Assembly: GCF_902499115.1 (NCBI RefSeq)
Contig: NZ_CABVPN010000018.1
Span: 1 to 64,000, forward strand
Source of the DNA: Burkholderia diffusa
GTDB lineage: Bacteria; Pseudomonadota; Gammaproteobacteria; Burkholderiales; Burkholderiaceae
Direction of reading: 5' to 3'
Length of the DNA: 64,000 bases
Below are positions 24,599 through 34,018 of the stretch, in pieces. The position numbers were made by a program, and so were the translations under genes. The first letter of the stretch is position 1, and every line of letters starts with the position of its first letter. The notes beneath the pieces are model-generated. The model ran no database searches. It was given only the letters and a program-made list of their open reading frames with translations, and was not told the origin of the DNA.

Positions 24599-25357
24599 GT
24601 GCCGACGTACATTCCGCCCGATTCCGGGATTCCCGCCGACCCGTCCCGCGCGTGGCGCATGCACCTGCTCGACGTGCCGCCAGCCGCGTCGCGGGCCGGC
24701 GTGCAGGTCGCGCGCATCGATTTCGACTGGCATGTGCCGCTCGCGTCGCCGGCCTATGCGGCACTGAGCGACGCCGAGCGCGCGCGTGCCGGGCGCTACC
24801 TGCGGCACGAGGATGCGGTGCGCAGTGCCGCGACGCGCGCCGCGCTGCGCGACGTGCTCGGCGCGGCGCTCGACGTGGCGGCAAAGGACATCGTGATCGT
24901 CGTCGACGCATCGGGACGGCCGTCGCTCGACCCCGCGCATCGCGCATCGCTCGATTTCAACGTGTCGCATGCGGGCGATCACGCGCTGATCGCATGGACA
25001 GGGACGGGACGTGTCGGCGTCGATATCGAAAGCTGCAACCGTTCGACCGACTGGCGTGCGCTGACGCGCGAAGTGTGCGCGACCGCCGAGGCCGCGTATC
25101 TCGACGGCCTGCCGCTGGCCGCGCGTGCCGACGCGTTCATGCGCGTGTGGTCCGCGAAGGAGGCGTTGCTGAAGGCGCTCGGCACCGGCATCGTCGGCGG
25201 GCTGCGCGAGTTCGCGGTCGTGCCGCCGCGCGATGCGGCGACACCCGCGACGACGATCGTCGAGCCGGCCGCGCCCGCCGCCGGCGTGGCCGCGTTCGAT
25301 GCGGGCTGGCTCGACGCGGCGCCCGGCTACGCGGCGTGCGTCGCGTGGACGCGTTGA
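24599..25357 (+). CDS. 4'-phosphopantetheinyl transferase (Sfp type)
   Basis: This 252-residue enzyme attaches the phosphopantetheine arm of CoA to carrier proteins of fatty acid, polyketide or peptide synthases. The family motifs are present: SLDFNVSHAGDHALIAW (near residue 119), GVDIESCNRSTDW (magnesium site, near 140) and FMRVWSAKEALLKALGTG (near 180). The length is typical of Sfp/EntD-like enzymes, not the short AcpS. The start is GTG at 24599. No polyketide or peptide synthase is in the window, so its carrier-protein partners are elsewhere. Confidence 0.9.
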   Translation: MPTYIPPDSGIPADPSRAWRMHLLDVPPAASRAGVQVARIDFDWHVPLASPAYAALSDAERARAGRYLRHEDAVRSAATRAALRDVLGAALDVAAKDIVIVVDASGRPSLDPAHRASLDFNVSHAGDHALIAWTGTGRVGVDIESCNRSTDWRALTREVCATAEAAYLDGLPLAARADAFMRVWSAKEALLKALGTGIVGGLREFAVVPPRDAATPATTIVEPAAPAAGVAAFDAGWLDAAPGYAACVAWTR

Positions 25358-25378
25358 ACCCGTTTCAGCACGCGACGC

Positions 25379-25610
25379 TCACTCGAGCGGCACGTCGTTC
25401 GGCGTCGCGTAGCGCGCCCTGATCACGTCGCTCATCGGGCAGTCGAACGCGCGCGCTTTCGGCGGCACCGGCTTCATGAACCACGTGTCATCTTCTTCTC
25501 CTCGTTCATCTTTCGCAGCACGCGTTCGGACGTCGTGCCCTGGTTCGTCACGACCGTCTTGCCGGCGAGATCGGGGAAGTCGCCGATGCCCGGGCTCGTG
25601 CGTGTGAGCG
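25379..25610 (-). pseudogene. Remnant of glutamate/aspartate ABC transporter binding protein
   Basis: On the minus strand one frame reads DFPDLAGKTVVTNQGTTSER and then VLRKMNEEKKM, as in GltI-like periplasmic amino-acid binding proteins. Directly after, in another frame, comes WFMKPVPPKARAFDCPMSD and a C-terminal ATPNDVPLE, which matches the end of the same family. The N-terminal half, the signal peptide and roughly the central domain between these blocks are missing. The two blocks are joined by a frameshift at the EKKM position, so this is a deleted gene copy. The remaining 270 bases to hutH hold the hut promoter. Confidence 0.75.
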
Positions 25611-25812
25611 GGCTGCGGCCGAGGAGGGCGGTCAACCGGGGCGGGATGGTCATGGCAAGTCTGCGTGGACGGATCGCGAGGAAGCGCCAATTCGTACGTT
25701 GCCAACGAAAAATAAACTGCAACGGATGTTAATTGCCGGGGCTGTCGGGCCACTCCGGCGGGCCGCCCCGGATATCAGGGAAACTCCCGAGTCGAAATCG
25801 TGAAAAACGGGG

Positions 25813-25841
25813 TTGTCTAGACAAGTTGCGATGGCTACACT
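25813..25841 (+). promoter_or_regulatory. hutH promoter with overlapping HutC operator 1
   Basis: The palindrome TTGTCTAGACAA (25813-25824) fits the HutC operator type. Its first half doubles as a -35 (TTGTCT, 25813-25818), and a -10-like TACACT lies at 25836-25841 with a 17-base spacer. Bound repressor would block RNA polymerase. Confidence 0.75.
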
Positions 25842-25857
25842 GCAATCCATCACGAAC

Positions 25858-25869
25858 TTGTCTAGACAG
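25858..25869 (+). promoter_or_regulatory. HutC operator 2, downstream of the predicted start
   Basis: TTGTCTAGACAG is the second near-palindrome, with its centre 45 bp from operator 1 and 11 bp before the hutH ATG. Two operators on each side of the promoter allow cooperative or roadblock repression by the hutC product encoded in the operon. Confidence 0.75.
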
Positions 25870-25879
25870 GATTGATCAC

Positions 25880-27403
25880 ATGATTACGTTGACCCCCGGC
25901 CACCTGACCCTCCCGCAACTGCGCAAGATCGCTCGCGAATCCGTGCAGCTCACGCTCGACCCGGCGAGCTTCGCGAAGATCGACGCAGGCGCGAAGGCCG
26001 TCGCCGACATCGCGGCAAAGGGCGAGCCGGCATACGGCATCAACACGGGCTTCGGCCGCCTGGCCAGCACACACATCCCGCACGACCAGCTCGAGCTGCT
26101 GCAGAAGAACCTGGTGCTGTCGCACGCGGTCGGCGTGGGCGAGCCGATGGCACGCTCGTCGGTGCGTCTGCTGATGGCGCTGAAGCTGTCGAGCCTCGGC
26201 CGCGGCCACTCGGGCATCCGCCGCGAGGTGATGGACGCGCTGATCACGCTGTTCAACGCCGACGTGCTGCCGCTGATCCCGGTGAAGGGCTCGGTCGGCG
26301 CATCGGGCGACCTCGCGCCGCTCGCGCACATGTCGGCCGTGCTGCTCGGCGTCGGTGAAGTGTTCATCCGCGGCGAGCGCGCCAGCGCGCTCGACGGTCT
26401 GCGCGTCGCGGGCCTCGCGCCGCTCACGCTCCAGGCGAAGGAAGGCCTCGCGCTGCTGAACGGCACGCAAGCCTCGACGGCGCTGGCGCTCGACAACATG
26501 TTCGCGATCGAAGACCTGTACCGCACCGCGCTCGTCGCGGGTGCGCTGTCGGTCGACGCGGCGGCCGGCTCGGTGAAGCCGTTCGATGCCCGCATCCACG
26601 AACTGCGCGGCCATCAAGGCCAGATCGACGCGGCCGCGTCGTACCGCGACCTGCTCGAAGGTTCGCCGATCAACCAGTCGCACCGCGACTGCGACAAGGT
26701 GCAGGATCCGTACAGCCTGCGCTGCCAGCCGCAGGTGATGGGCGCGTGCCTGGACCAGATGCGCCACGCGGCCGACGTGCTGCTGGTCGAAGCGAACGCC
26801 GTGTCGGACAACCCGCTGATCTTCCCGGATACCGGCGAAGTGCTGTCGGGCGGCAACTTCCACGCCGAACCCGTCGCATTCGCGGCCGACAACCTGGCGC
26901 TCGCCGCATCGGAAATCGGCGCGCTGGCCGAGCGCCGCATCGCACTGCTGATCGACGCGACGCTGTCGGGCCTGCCCCCGTTCCTCGTGAAGGACGGCGG
27001 CGTGAACTCGGGCTTCATGATCGCCCACGTGACGGCAGCCGCCCTGGCATCGGAAAACAAGACGCTCGCGCACCCGGCGTCGGTCGACTCGCTGCCGACC
27101 TCGGCAAACCAGGAAGACCACGTGTCGATGGCGACGTTCGCCGCGCGCAAGCTCGCCGACATCGCGGAAAACACGAAGCACATCCTCGCGATCGAACTGC
27201 TGGCCGCCGCTCAAGGCGTCGACCTGCGCGCGCCGTACCACACGAGCCCGAAGCTCGCGCCCGTGATGGAAACGATCCGCGGCAAGGTTGCGCACTACGA
27301 GCTCGACCACTACTTCGCACCGGACATCGCAGCGGTCGCGAAGCTCGTCGACGAGCGCGCATTCGCGAAGATCGCGCCGTTCTCGTTCGCATCGGAACAG
27401 TAA
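25880..27403 (+). CDS. hutH: Histidine ammonia-lyase
   Basis: This 507-residue enzyme removes ammonia from histidine to give urocanate, the first step of histidine breakdown. The MIO prosthetic group forms from Ala141-Ser142-Gly143 in VGASGDLAPLAHMS. Other landmarks are INTGFGRLA near residue 54, LLNGTQAS near 194 and SVDSLPTSANQEDHVSM near 400. The ATG at 25880 follows operator 2. It is the first gene of the hut operon; its stop is four bases before hutC. The length and motifs are normal. Confidence 0.98.
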   Translation: MITLTPGHLTLPQLRKIARESVQLTLDPASFAKIDAGAKAVADIAAKGEPAYGINTGFGRLASTHIPHDQLELLQKNLVLSHAVGVGEPMARSSVRLLMALKLSSLGRGHSGIRREVMDALITLFNADVLPLIPVKGSVGASGDLAPLAHMSAVLLGVGEVFIRGERASALDGLRVAGLAPLTLQAKEGLALLNGTQASTALALDNMFAIEDLYRTALVAGALSVDAAAGSVKPFDARIHELRGHQGQIDAAASYRDLLEGSPINQSHRDCDKVQDPYSLRCQPQVMGACLDQMRHAADVLLVEANAVSDNPLIFPDTGEVLSGGNFHAEPVAFAADNLALAASEIGALAERRIALLIDATLSGLPPFLVKDGGVNSGFMIAHVTAAALASENKTLAHPASVDSLPTSANQEDHVSMATFAARKLADIAENTKHILAIELLAAAQGVDLRAPYHTSPKLAPVMETIRGKVAHYELDHYFAPDIAAVAKLVDERAFAKIAPFSFASEQ

Positions 27404-27407
27404 GCCC

Positions 27408-28103
27408 ATGAGCGCGCCGGTCTACCAGGAGATCAAGGATTTCATCCTGGGCCGCATTCACGCCGGCGAGTGGGCGGAGGGCGACCAGGTGCCCTCCGAG
27501 AACGAACTGGCCCGCGAGTTCAAGGTCGCGCGCATGACCGTCAACCGCGCGTTGCGCGAGTTGACGGCCGAGCAGGTGCTCACGCGCATGAAGGGCGCCG
27601 GCACCTACGTCGCGCGGCCGAAGTACGAGTCGACGCTCGTCGCGATTCGCAGCATCTCGGAGGAGGTCGACGCGCGCGGGCATGCGTACCGCGCCAGCGT
27701 GCTCGGCCTCGAGACGATCCGCGCCGACGAGGCGCTCGCCGACGAGATGCAGATGACCGTGCGCGCGAAGCTGTTTTATTCGCAGGTGTTGCACTTCGAG
27801 AATGACGAACCCGTCCAGCTCGAAGAACGGTGGGTGAATCCGGCGGTCGCGCCGGATTATGCCGAGCAGGATTTCACGAACACGACGCCGAACCTGTACC
27901 TGATGCGCGCGGCCCCGCTGCAGCGCGTCGAGTACCGGATCGAAGCGGCGGCCCCGGCGCCCGAGCGGCGCGAGCAGCTGCGAATGGACGACGTCGAGCC
28001 GTGTCTCGTTTTACATAGGCGCACCTGGTCGCAGGGCGTCGTCGCCTCGGTGGCGAATCTGTGGCACCCCGGCAGCCGTTATCGCTTCACCGGGCATTTC
28101 TGA
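27408..28103 (+). CDS. hutC: Histidine utilization repressor HutC
   Basis: This 231-residue GntR-family regulator has an N-terminal winged helix (about residues 5-70: VPSENELAREFKVARMTVNRALREL, then GAGTYVA) and a C-terminal UTRA ligand domain (about 90-225). The protein binds urocanate and then leaves its operator. It is encoded between hutH and hutU in one transcription unit, so it should repress its own synthesis through the two operators before hutH. The start is ATG 27408, four bases after the hutH stop. Confidence 0.95.
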   Translation: MSAPVYQEIKDFILGRIHAGEWAEGDQVPSENELAREFKVARMTVNRALRELTAEQVLTRMKGAGTYVARPKYESTLVAIRSISEEVDARGHAYRASVLGLETIRADEALADEMQMTVRAKLFYSQVLHFENDEPVQLEERWVNPAVAPDYAEQDFTNTTPNLYLMRAAPLQRVEYRIEAAAPAPERREQLRMDDVEPCLVLHRRTWSQGVVASVANLWHPGSRYRFTGHF

Positions 28104-28142
28104 TTCCTATTTGATATTCACTTTCCCTCGGGAGCAGTCGTC

Positions 28143-29831
28143 ATGAACCATCCGAAACACATCGATCCCCGTCTCGATCCGACGCGTACGATCCGCGCGC
28201 CGCGCGGCAGCGAGAAGGTCTGCAAGACCTGGCTGGCCGAAGCGGCTTACCGGATGATCCAGAACAACCTGGATCCGGAAGTCGCCGAGCATCCGCACGC
28301 GCTCGTCGTGTACGGCGGCATCGGCCGCGCGGCGCGCAACTGGGAATGCTTCGACCAGATCCTCGCGTCGCTGAAGGATCTCGGCGAAGACGAGACGCTG
28401 CTCGTGCAATCGGGCAAGCCGGTCGGCGTGTTCCGCACGCACAAGGATGCGCCGCGCGTGCTGCTCGCGAACTCGAACCTGGTGCCGCACTGGGCGACCT
28501 GGGAGCACTTCAACGAGCTCGACCGCAAGGGCCTGATGATGTACGGCCAGATGACGGCCGGCAGCTGGATCTATATCGGCAGCCAGGGCATCGTGCAGGG
28601 CACCTATGAAACGTTCTTCTCGGTCGCGAACCAGCATTTCAACGGCGACCCGTCGGGCCGCTGGATCCTGACGGGCGGTCTCGGCGGCATGGGCGGCGCG
28701 CAGCCGCTGGCGGCGACGATGGCCGGCTTCTCGATGATCGCGGTCGAGTGCGACGAGACGCGCATCGACTTCCGCCTGAAGACGCGCTACGTCGACAAGA
28801 AGGCGACGACGCTCGACGAGGCGCTCGGCATGATCGAGGAAGCGAAGCGCACCGGCAAGCCGGTGTCGATCGGCCTGCTCGGCAACGCGGCCGACGTGTT
28901 CACGGAGTGCGTCGAGCGCGGCATCACGCCGGACTGCGTGACCGACCAGACGAGCGCGCACGACCCGATCAACGGCTACCTGCCGCAAGGCTGGAGCGTC
29001 GCGCAATGGCGCGAGACGCAGAAGGTCGATCCGGAAGGCATCGTCCATCCGGCGAAGCAGTCGATGGCAGTGCAGGTGCGCGCGATGCTGACGCTGCAGG
29101 AGCGCGGCGCGGCCACGCTCGACTACGGCAACAACATCCGCCAGATGGCGCTGGAAATGGGTGTCGAGAACGCGTTCGACTTCCCGGGCTTCGTGCCGGC
29201 CTATATCCGCCCGCTGTTCTGCGAAGGCAAGGGCCCGTTCCGCTGGGTCGCGCTGTCGGGCGATCCGGAAGACATCTACAAGACCGACCAGAAGGTGAAG
29301 GAGCTGATCCCCGACGATCCGCACCTGCACAACTGGCTCGACATGGCACGCGAGCGCATCGCGTTCCAGGGCCTGCCCGCACGGATCTGCTGGGTCGGCG
29401 TGAAGGATCGCTATCGCCTCGGCCAGGCGTTCAACGAGATGGTGAAGAACGGCGAACTGAAGGCCCCGATCGTGATCGGCCGCGACCACCTCGACACCGG
29501 TTCGGTCGCGAGCCCGAACCGCGAGACGGAATCGATGAAGGACGGCTCGGACGCCGTGAGCGACTGGCCGCTGCTGAACGCACTGCTGAACACCGCCGGC
29601 GGCGCATCGTGGGTGTCGCTGCATCACGGCGGCGGCGTCGGGATGGGCTTCTCGCAGCACTCGGGCGTCGTGATCGTCGCCGACGGCACGGCTGACGCGC
29701 ACGAGCGTCTCGGTCGCGTGCTGCTGAACGATCCGGCGACGGGCGTGATGCGTCATGCGGATGCCGGCTACGAACTCGCGCAGCAGACGGCCCGCGAAGC
29801 CGGCCTGAAGCTGCCGATGCTCGGCCGTTGA
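28143..29831 (+). CDS. hutU: Urocanate hydratase
   Basis: This 562-residue NAD-dependent urocanase converts urocanate to imidazolone propionate. It shows the family blocks ALVVYGGIGRAARNWE near residue 56, MYGQMTAGSWIYIGSQGI near 133, ILTGGLGGMGGAQPLAATMA near 177 (NAD-binding) and CVTDQTSAHDPINGYLP near 265. The QTSAHD block carries residues near the active site. A typical length and a clean start at 28143 after a GGGAGCAG site support it. Confidence 0.98.
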   Translation: MNHPKHIDPRLDPTRTIRAPRGSEKVCKTWLAEAAYRMIQNNLDPEVAEHPHALVVYGGIGRAARNWECFDQILASLKDLGEDETLLVQSGKPVGVFRTHKDAPRVLLANSNLVPHWATWEHFNELDRKGLMMYGQMTAGSWIYIGSQGIVQGTYETFFSVANQHFNGDPSGRWILTGGLGGMGGAQPLAATMAGFSMIAVECDETRIDFRLKTRYVDKKATTLDEALGMIEEAKRTGKPVSIGLLGNAADVFTECVERGITPDCVTDQTSAHDPINGYLPQGWSVAQWRETQKVDPEGIVHPAKQSMAVQVRAMLTLQERGAATLDYGNNIRQMALEMGVENAFDFPGFVPAYIRPLFCEGKGPFRWVALSGDPEDIYKTDQKVKELIPDDPHLHNWLDMARERIAFQGLPARICWVGVKDRYRLGQAFNEMVKNGELKAPIVIGRDHLDTGSVASPNRETESMKDGSDAVSDWPLLNALLNTAGGASWVSLHHGGGVGMGFSQHSGVVIVADGTADAHERLGRVLLNDPATGVMRHADAGYELAQQTAREAGLKLPMLGR

Positions 29832-29833
29832 GC

Positions 29834-30445
29834 ATGACGGCGCTCGACCAGGCGCCGGTGCACGCAACGATGATCCGCGCGGCGGATCTCGTTGCGTCGC
29901 CGTGGAAGAACGGCGGCGGCGTGACGCGCGAAATCGGTGCGTTCCCGCCGGGCGCCGCGCTCGACGCGTTCGCCTGGCGCGTGAGCGTCGCGGACGTCGG
30001 CGCGGCCGGGCCGTTCTCGCGTTTCGACGGCGTCGACCGCACGCTCGTGTTGCTGTCCGGCGCGGGCATGACGCTCGCGGAAGCGGGCGGCGCACTTCAC
30101 GTGCTCGACGCGCCGCTCGCCCGCGCGGATTTTGCCGGCGAAACGGCGATCGACGCGACGCTGCACGACGGCGCGACGCGCGACTTCAACCTGATGACGC
30201 GCCGTTCGGCCGCGCGCGGGACGGTCGACGTGTGGCCCGAAGGCACGCACCGCGTCGAGCGCGCCGATACCGTGCTGCTGTTCTGCGCGACCGGCGCGGT
30301 CGGCATCGAGATCGACGGCGCGCACTACGCACTGCAGGAAATGGACACGCTGCGGCTCGACGGGCCGCAGCGTGCGTTTGACGTCGTCGTGAGCGGAGGC
30401 GGCGCGCTGCTCGCCGTGTCGCTCGCCGTCGGCGAACGAGACTGA
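29834..30445 (+). CDS. hutD: HutD family protein
   Basis: This 203-residue cupin-like protein of the HutD/Ves family has SPWKNGGGVTREIGAFPPG (about residues 22-40), WRVSVADVGAAGPFSRFDGVDR and TRDFNLMTRR. The family is often encoded in hut operons and is thought to limit or fine-tune histidine use, possibly by binding formylglutamate; the biochemistry is not settled. The ATG at 29834 is taken over a TTG that overlaps the hutU stop. It lies between hutU and hutI. Confidence 0.88.
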   Translation: MTALDQAPVHATMIRAADLVASPWKNGGGVTREIGAFPPGAALDAFAWRVSVADVGAAGPFSRFDGVDRTLVLLSGAGMTLAEAGGALHVLDAPLARADFAGETAIDATLHDGATRDFNLMTRRSAARGTVDVWPEGTHRVERADTVLLFCATGAVGIEIDGAHYALQEMDTLRLDGPQRAFDVVVSGGGALLAVSLAVGERD

Positions 30446-30449
30446 ACGC

Positions 30450-31673
30450 ATGAAACCGATTGTCTGGCATCACCTGAGGCTGTGTCCGCACGGCCATCCC
30501 GACGAAACGATCGACGACGCGGCGATCGCCGTCGACGAAACCGGCACGATCGTGTGGCTCGGCGCGTTTTCCGCGCTGCCGCACGGTTATGCGCACTGGC
30601 AGCGGGAAGACCTGCACGGCGCGTGGGTGACGCCGGGCCTCGTCGACTGCCATACGCACCTCGTGTACGGCGGCACGCGCGCCGACGAATTCGCGCAGCG
30701 TCTCGCCGGCGTCAGCTACGAGGAGATCGCGCAGCAGGGTGGCGGGATCGTGTCGACGGTGCGCGCGACGCGCGCGGCCGACGAGACGACGCTGTTCGTG
30801 CAGGCGGCCGCACGCCTGCAGCCGCTGCTCGCCGAAGGCGTGACCGCGATCGAGATCAAGTCGGGCTACGGGCTCGACCTCGCGAGCGAGCGCAAGATGC
30901 TGCGCGTCGCGCGCCAGCTCGGCGAGCGCTTTCCGGTCACGGTCTACACCACGTTCCTCGGCGCGCACGCGCTGCCGCCGGAATACGCGGGCCGCCCGGA
31001 TGAATACATCGACGAAGTGTGTGGACGGATGCTGCCGGCACTCGCCGACGAAGGCCTCGTCGACGCCGTCGACGTGTTCTGCGAGCGCATCGGCTTCTCG
31101 CTCGCGCAGACCGAGCGCGTGTTCGAGGCCGCGACGCGGCGCGGCCTGCCGGTGAAGCTGCACGCGGAGCAGTTGTCGAACGCGGGTGGTACCGCGCTCG
31201 CCGCGCGTTATCGCGCGCTGTCCGCCGATCACCTCGAATTTCTCGACGAAGCCGGCATCGAGGCGATGAAGGCGGCCGGCACGGTCGCCGTGCTGTTGCC
31301 CGGCGCGTATTACTTCATTCGCGAAACGCAATTGCCGCCGATCGCGCTGCTGCGCAAGCATGGCGTGCCGATCGCGCTCGCGACCGATCACAACCCCGGC
31401 ACATCGCCGCTCGAATCGTTGCTGCTGACGATGAACATGGGCTGCACGCTGTTCCGCATGACGGTGCCCGAGGTGCTGCAGGGCGTCACGCGCCATGCGG
31501 CCGCGGCACTCGGCCGCGCGGATCGTCACGGCGCGCTCGAGATCGGTCGCCAGGCCGATTTCGCGGCCTGGTCGGTCGGCTCGCTGTCGGAGCTCGCGTA
31601 CTGGATCGGCCGGCCGCTGTGCGAGCAGGTCGTGCGCGGCGGTACGACCGTGTTTCGCCGGATGAACGGCTAG
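30450..31673 (+). CDS. hutI: Imidazolonepropionase
   Basis: This 407-residue amidohydrolase-superfamily enzyme opens imidazolone propionate to N-formimino-glutamate. Metal-site motifs are visible: VDCHTHLVYGGTRADEFAQRLAG from about residue 67, KLHAEQLSNAGG near 236, SADHLEFLDEAGI near 258 and ATDHNPGTSPLESLLL near 312. The gene starts at ATG 30450, four bases after the hutD stop, and has normal length. Confidence 0.97.
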   Translation: MKPIVWHHLRLCPHGHPDETIDDAAIAVDETGTIVWLGAFSALPHGYAHWQREDLHGAWVTPGLVDCHTHLVYGGTRADEFAQRLAGVSYEEIAQQGGGIVSTVRATRAADETTLFVQAAARLQPLLAEGVTAIEIKSGYGLDLASERKMLRVARQLGERFPVTVYTTFLGAHALPPEYAGRPDEYIDEVCGRMLPALADEGLVDAVDVFCERIGFSLAQTERVFEAATRRGLPVKLHAEQLSNAGGTALAARYRALSADHLEFLDEAGIEAMKAAGTVAVLLPGAYYFIRETQLPPIALLRKHGVPIALATDHNPGTSPLESLLLTMNMGCTLFRMTVPEVLQGVTRHAAAALGRADRHGALEIGRQADFAAWSVGSLSELAYWIGRPLCEQVVRGGTTVFRRMNG

Positions 31674-31696
31674 CCTTGCAACAGACGAGACTCACG

Positions 31697-33073
31697 ATGA
31701 CCGAAATGACGCTGTTCGCGGACCATGCCTGGCTGCCCGATGGCTGGCGCCGCAACGTGCTGCTGCGCTGGGACGCGGCCGGCACGCTGACCGACGTGAC
31801 GCCCGATGCCGACGCGCCGGCCGGCGTCGCCCGCGCGGCAGGGCCCGTGCTGCCCGGCATGCCGAACCTGCATTCGCATGCGTTCCAGCGCGCGATGGCG
31901 GGTCTCACCGAATACCGCGCGAATCCCGCCGACAGCTTCTGGAGCTGGCGCGACCTGATGTACCGCTTCGCGCTGAAGATCACGCCCGACGCGCTCGCAG
32001 CGATCGCGCGCTGGCTGTACGTCGAGATGCTGAAATGCGGCTATACGTCGGTGTGCGAATTCCACTACGTGCATCATGCGCAGGACGGCTCGCGCTATCC
32101 GCAGATCGCGGAACTCGGCACGCGCGTGATCGACGCGGCCGGCTCGGCCGGCATCGGCATCACGATGCTGCCCGTGTCGTACCAGTTCGCCGGGTTCGGC
32201 AACAAGCCGGCGCGCGACGACCAGCGCCGCTTCATCAACACGCCGGACGGGCTGCTCGAACTGCTCGACGCGATGCGCCGCGTCGCGCCCGAGCACGGCG
32301 GGCTGCGCTACGGCGTCGCGCCGCACTCGCTGCGCGCGGTGTCCGAGAGCGGATTGCGCGTGCTGCTCGACGGCCTGCCCGACGATGCGCCCGTGCATAT
32401 CCATATCGCCGAACAGACGGCCGAAGTCGACGATTGCGTGCGCGCTTACGGCGCGCGTCCCGTGCAATGGCTGCTCGATCGCTTCGATGTCGATGCGCGC
32501 TGGTGCCTCGTGCACGCGACGCACGTCGATGCGGCCGAAACGGCCGCGCTCGCGAAGCGTCATGCGGTGGCCGGCCTGTGCCTGACCACCGAGGCGAACC
32601 TTGGCGACGGCGTGTTCCCGGCCGTCGACTATCTCGCGCAGGGCGGCGTGATCGGCGTCGGCTCGGACAGCCATGCGTCGGTCGACTGGCGCTCGGAACT
32701 GCGCCTGCTCGAATACGGGCAGCGGCTCGTGCATCGCGCGCGCAACGTGCTCGCGAGCGACACGCAGGCGCATGTCGCCGACCGGCTGTTCGACGCGTCG
32801 CTCGCGGGCGGCGCGCAGGCCAGCGGGCGGCGCATCGGCGCGCTGCGTGAAGGCTGCCGCGCCGACTGGCTCGTGCTCGATCCCGATCATCCGGCGATCG
32901 CCGAACACGGCAGCGCGTCGTGGCTGTCGGGCGCGGTGTTCGCCGAGCACGGCGAGACGCCCGTGCTCGACGTCTACACCGGCGGTGAACGCGTCGTAAG
33001 TGGCCGCCGCCATCGCGACGAAGCCGTCGCGTATGCCGACTACCGCGCCGCGCTGGCGCAACTGCTGCGCTGA
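31697..33073 (+). CDS. hutF: Formimidoylglutamate deiminase
   Basis: This 458-residue amidohydrolase removes ammonia from N-formimino-glutamate to give N-formyl-glutamate. It has MPNLHSHAFQRAMAGL near residue 56, FHYVHHAQDG in the middle, IHIAEQTAEV near 236 and GSDSHASVDWRSELRLLEYGQR near 320. Its presence with HutG, instead of a HutG-type formiminoglutamase, shows the five-step route. ATG 31697 is 23 bases after the hutI stop. Confidence 0.96.
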   Translation: MTEMTLFADHAWLPDGWRRNVLLRWDAAGTLTDVTPDADAPAGVARAAGPVLPGMPNLHSHAFQRAMAGLTEYRANPADSFWSWRDLMYRFALKITPDALAAIARWLYVEMLKCGYTSVCEFHYVHHAQDGSRYPQIAELGTRVIDAAGSAGIGITMLPVSYQFAGFGNKPARDDQRRFINTPDGLLELLDAMRRVAPEHGGLRYGVAPHSLRAVSESGLRVLLDGLPDDAPVHIHIAEQTAEVDDCVRAYGARPVQWLLDRFDVDARWCLVHATHVDAAETAALAKRHAVAGLCLTTEANLGDGVFPAVDYLAQGGVIGVGSDSHASVDWRSELRLLEYGQRLVHRARNVLASDTQAHVADRLFDASLAGGAQASGRRIGALREGCRADWLVLDPDHPAIAEHGSASWLSGAVFAEHGETPVLDVYTGGERVVSGRRHRDEAVAYADYRAALAQLLR

Positions 33074-33133
33074 ACGCGCGGCACCCGGCGCGCGCCGCGA
33101 GCGTGCGCCGGCAGACTCTTACGGTGATGCGAC

Positions 33134-33931
33134 ATGACTGAACAACCGGCTGTTTTCACGCTGAAGCAGGGCACGCTGCCGCTGCTGATCTCGATTCCGC
33201 ACGCAGGCACCCACATTCCCGACGACATCGCCGCGACGATGACGCCCGACGCGCGCTTCGTCGACGATTGCGACTGGCACCTCGAGCGGCTGTACGGGTT
33301 CGCGGCGACGCTCGGCGCGTCGATCCTCGTGCCGTCGCACGCGCGTTACGTCGTCGACCTGAACCGTCCGCCCGACAACGAGAACCTGTACCCGGGGCAG
33401 GACACGACCGGGCTCGTGCCGGTCGACACGTTCGACAAGGCGCCGCTGTATCCGGCGAACGCGCTGCCCGGCAACGACGAGATCATGCGCCGTCGCGACC
33501 GCTACTGGCGCCCGTATCACGACGCACTGCAGGGCGAGATCGCGCGCCTGAAGCGCGAGCACGGCCGCGTGCTCGTGTGGGAAGCGCATTCGATCCGCTC
33601 GCATGTGCCGCGCTTCTTCGAAGGCCGCCTGCCGGACTTCAACTTCGGCACGTCGAATGGCGCGAGCGCCGCGCCCGGCCTCGCCGAGGCGCTGGCGGCG
33701 TGCGTGAGCGCTCACGGCGGCTATACGGCCGTCGCGAACGGGCGTTTCAAGGGCGGCTACATCACGCGTCACTACGGCGTGCCCGCCACCGGCGTCGAAG
33801 CCGTGCAGCTCGAGCTGTCGCAGATCACCTACATGGAGGAGACGCGTCCGTATGCGTACGACGAAGCGCGCGCCGCGCGGATCGTGCCGCTGCTGCAGAC
33901 GCTCGTCGAAACCGCGCTCGCGCATCGCTGA
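33134..33931 (+). CDS. hutG: N-formylglutamate deformylase
   Basis: This 265-residue enzyme of the N-formylglutamate amidohydrolase family releases formate and glutamate, the last step of the HutF route. It has LISIPHAGTHIPDD (about residues 16-29), HARYVVDLNRPPDNENLYPG near 71 and VWEAHSIRSHVPRFFEGRLPD near 150. It closes the hut operon, and a terminator follows at 34019. The start ATG 33134 is 60 bases after hutF. Confidence 0.95.
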   Translation: MTEQPAVFTLKQGTLPLLISIPHAGTHIPDDIAATMTPDARFVDDCDWHLERLYGFAATLGASILVPSHARYVVDLNRPPDNENLYPGQDTTGLVPVDTFDKAPLYPANALPGNDEIMRRRDRYWRPYHDALQGEIARLKREHGRVLVWEAHSIRSHVPRFFEGRLPDFNFGTSNGASAAPGLAEALAACVSAHGGYTAVANGRFKGGYITRHYGVPATGVEAVQLELSQITYMEETRPYAYDEARAARIVPLLQTLVETALAHR

Positions 33932-34018
33932 GCCGCCGGCCCGCGTTGCGTGCGGCGGCGCGGCGCTACCGCGCGCCGCGGCCTGCCAGCGAACACCGCA
34001 CGCGCCGACGCAGCGCAC

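Noticed and set aside
28107..30095. A 662-codon minus-strand frame over hutU and hutD
   Set aside because: Shadow of hutU; composition is typical of antisense translation of Burkholderia genes.
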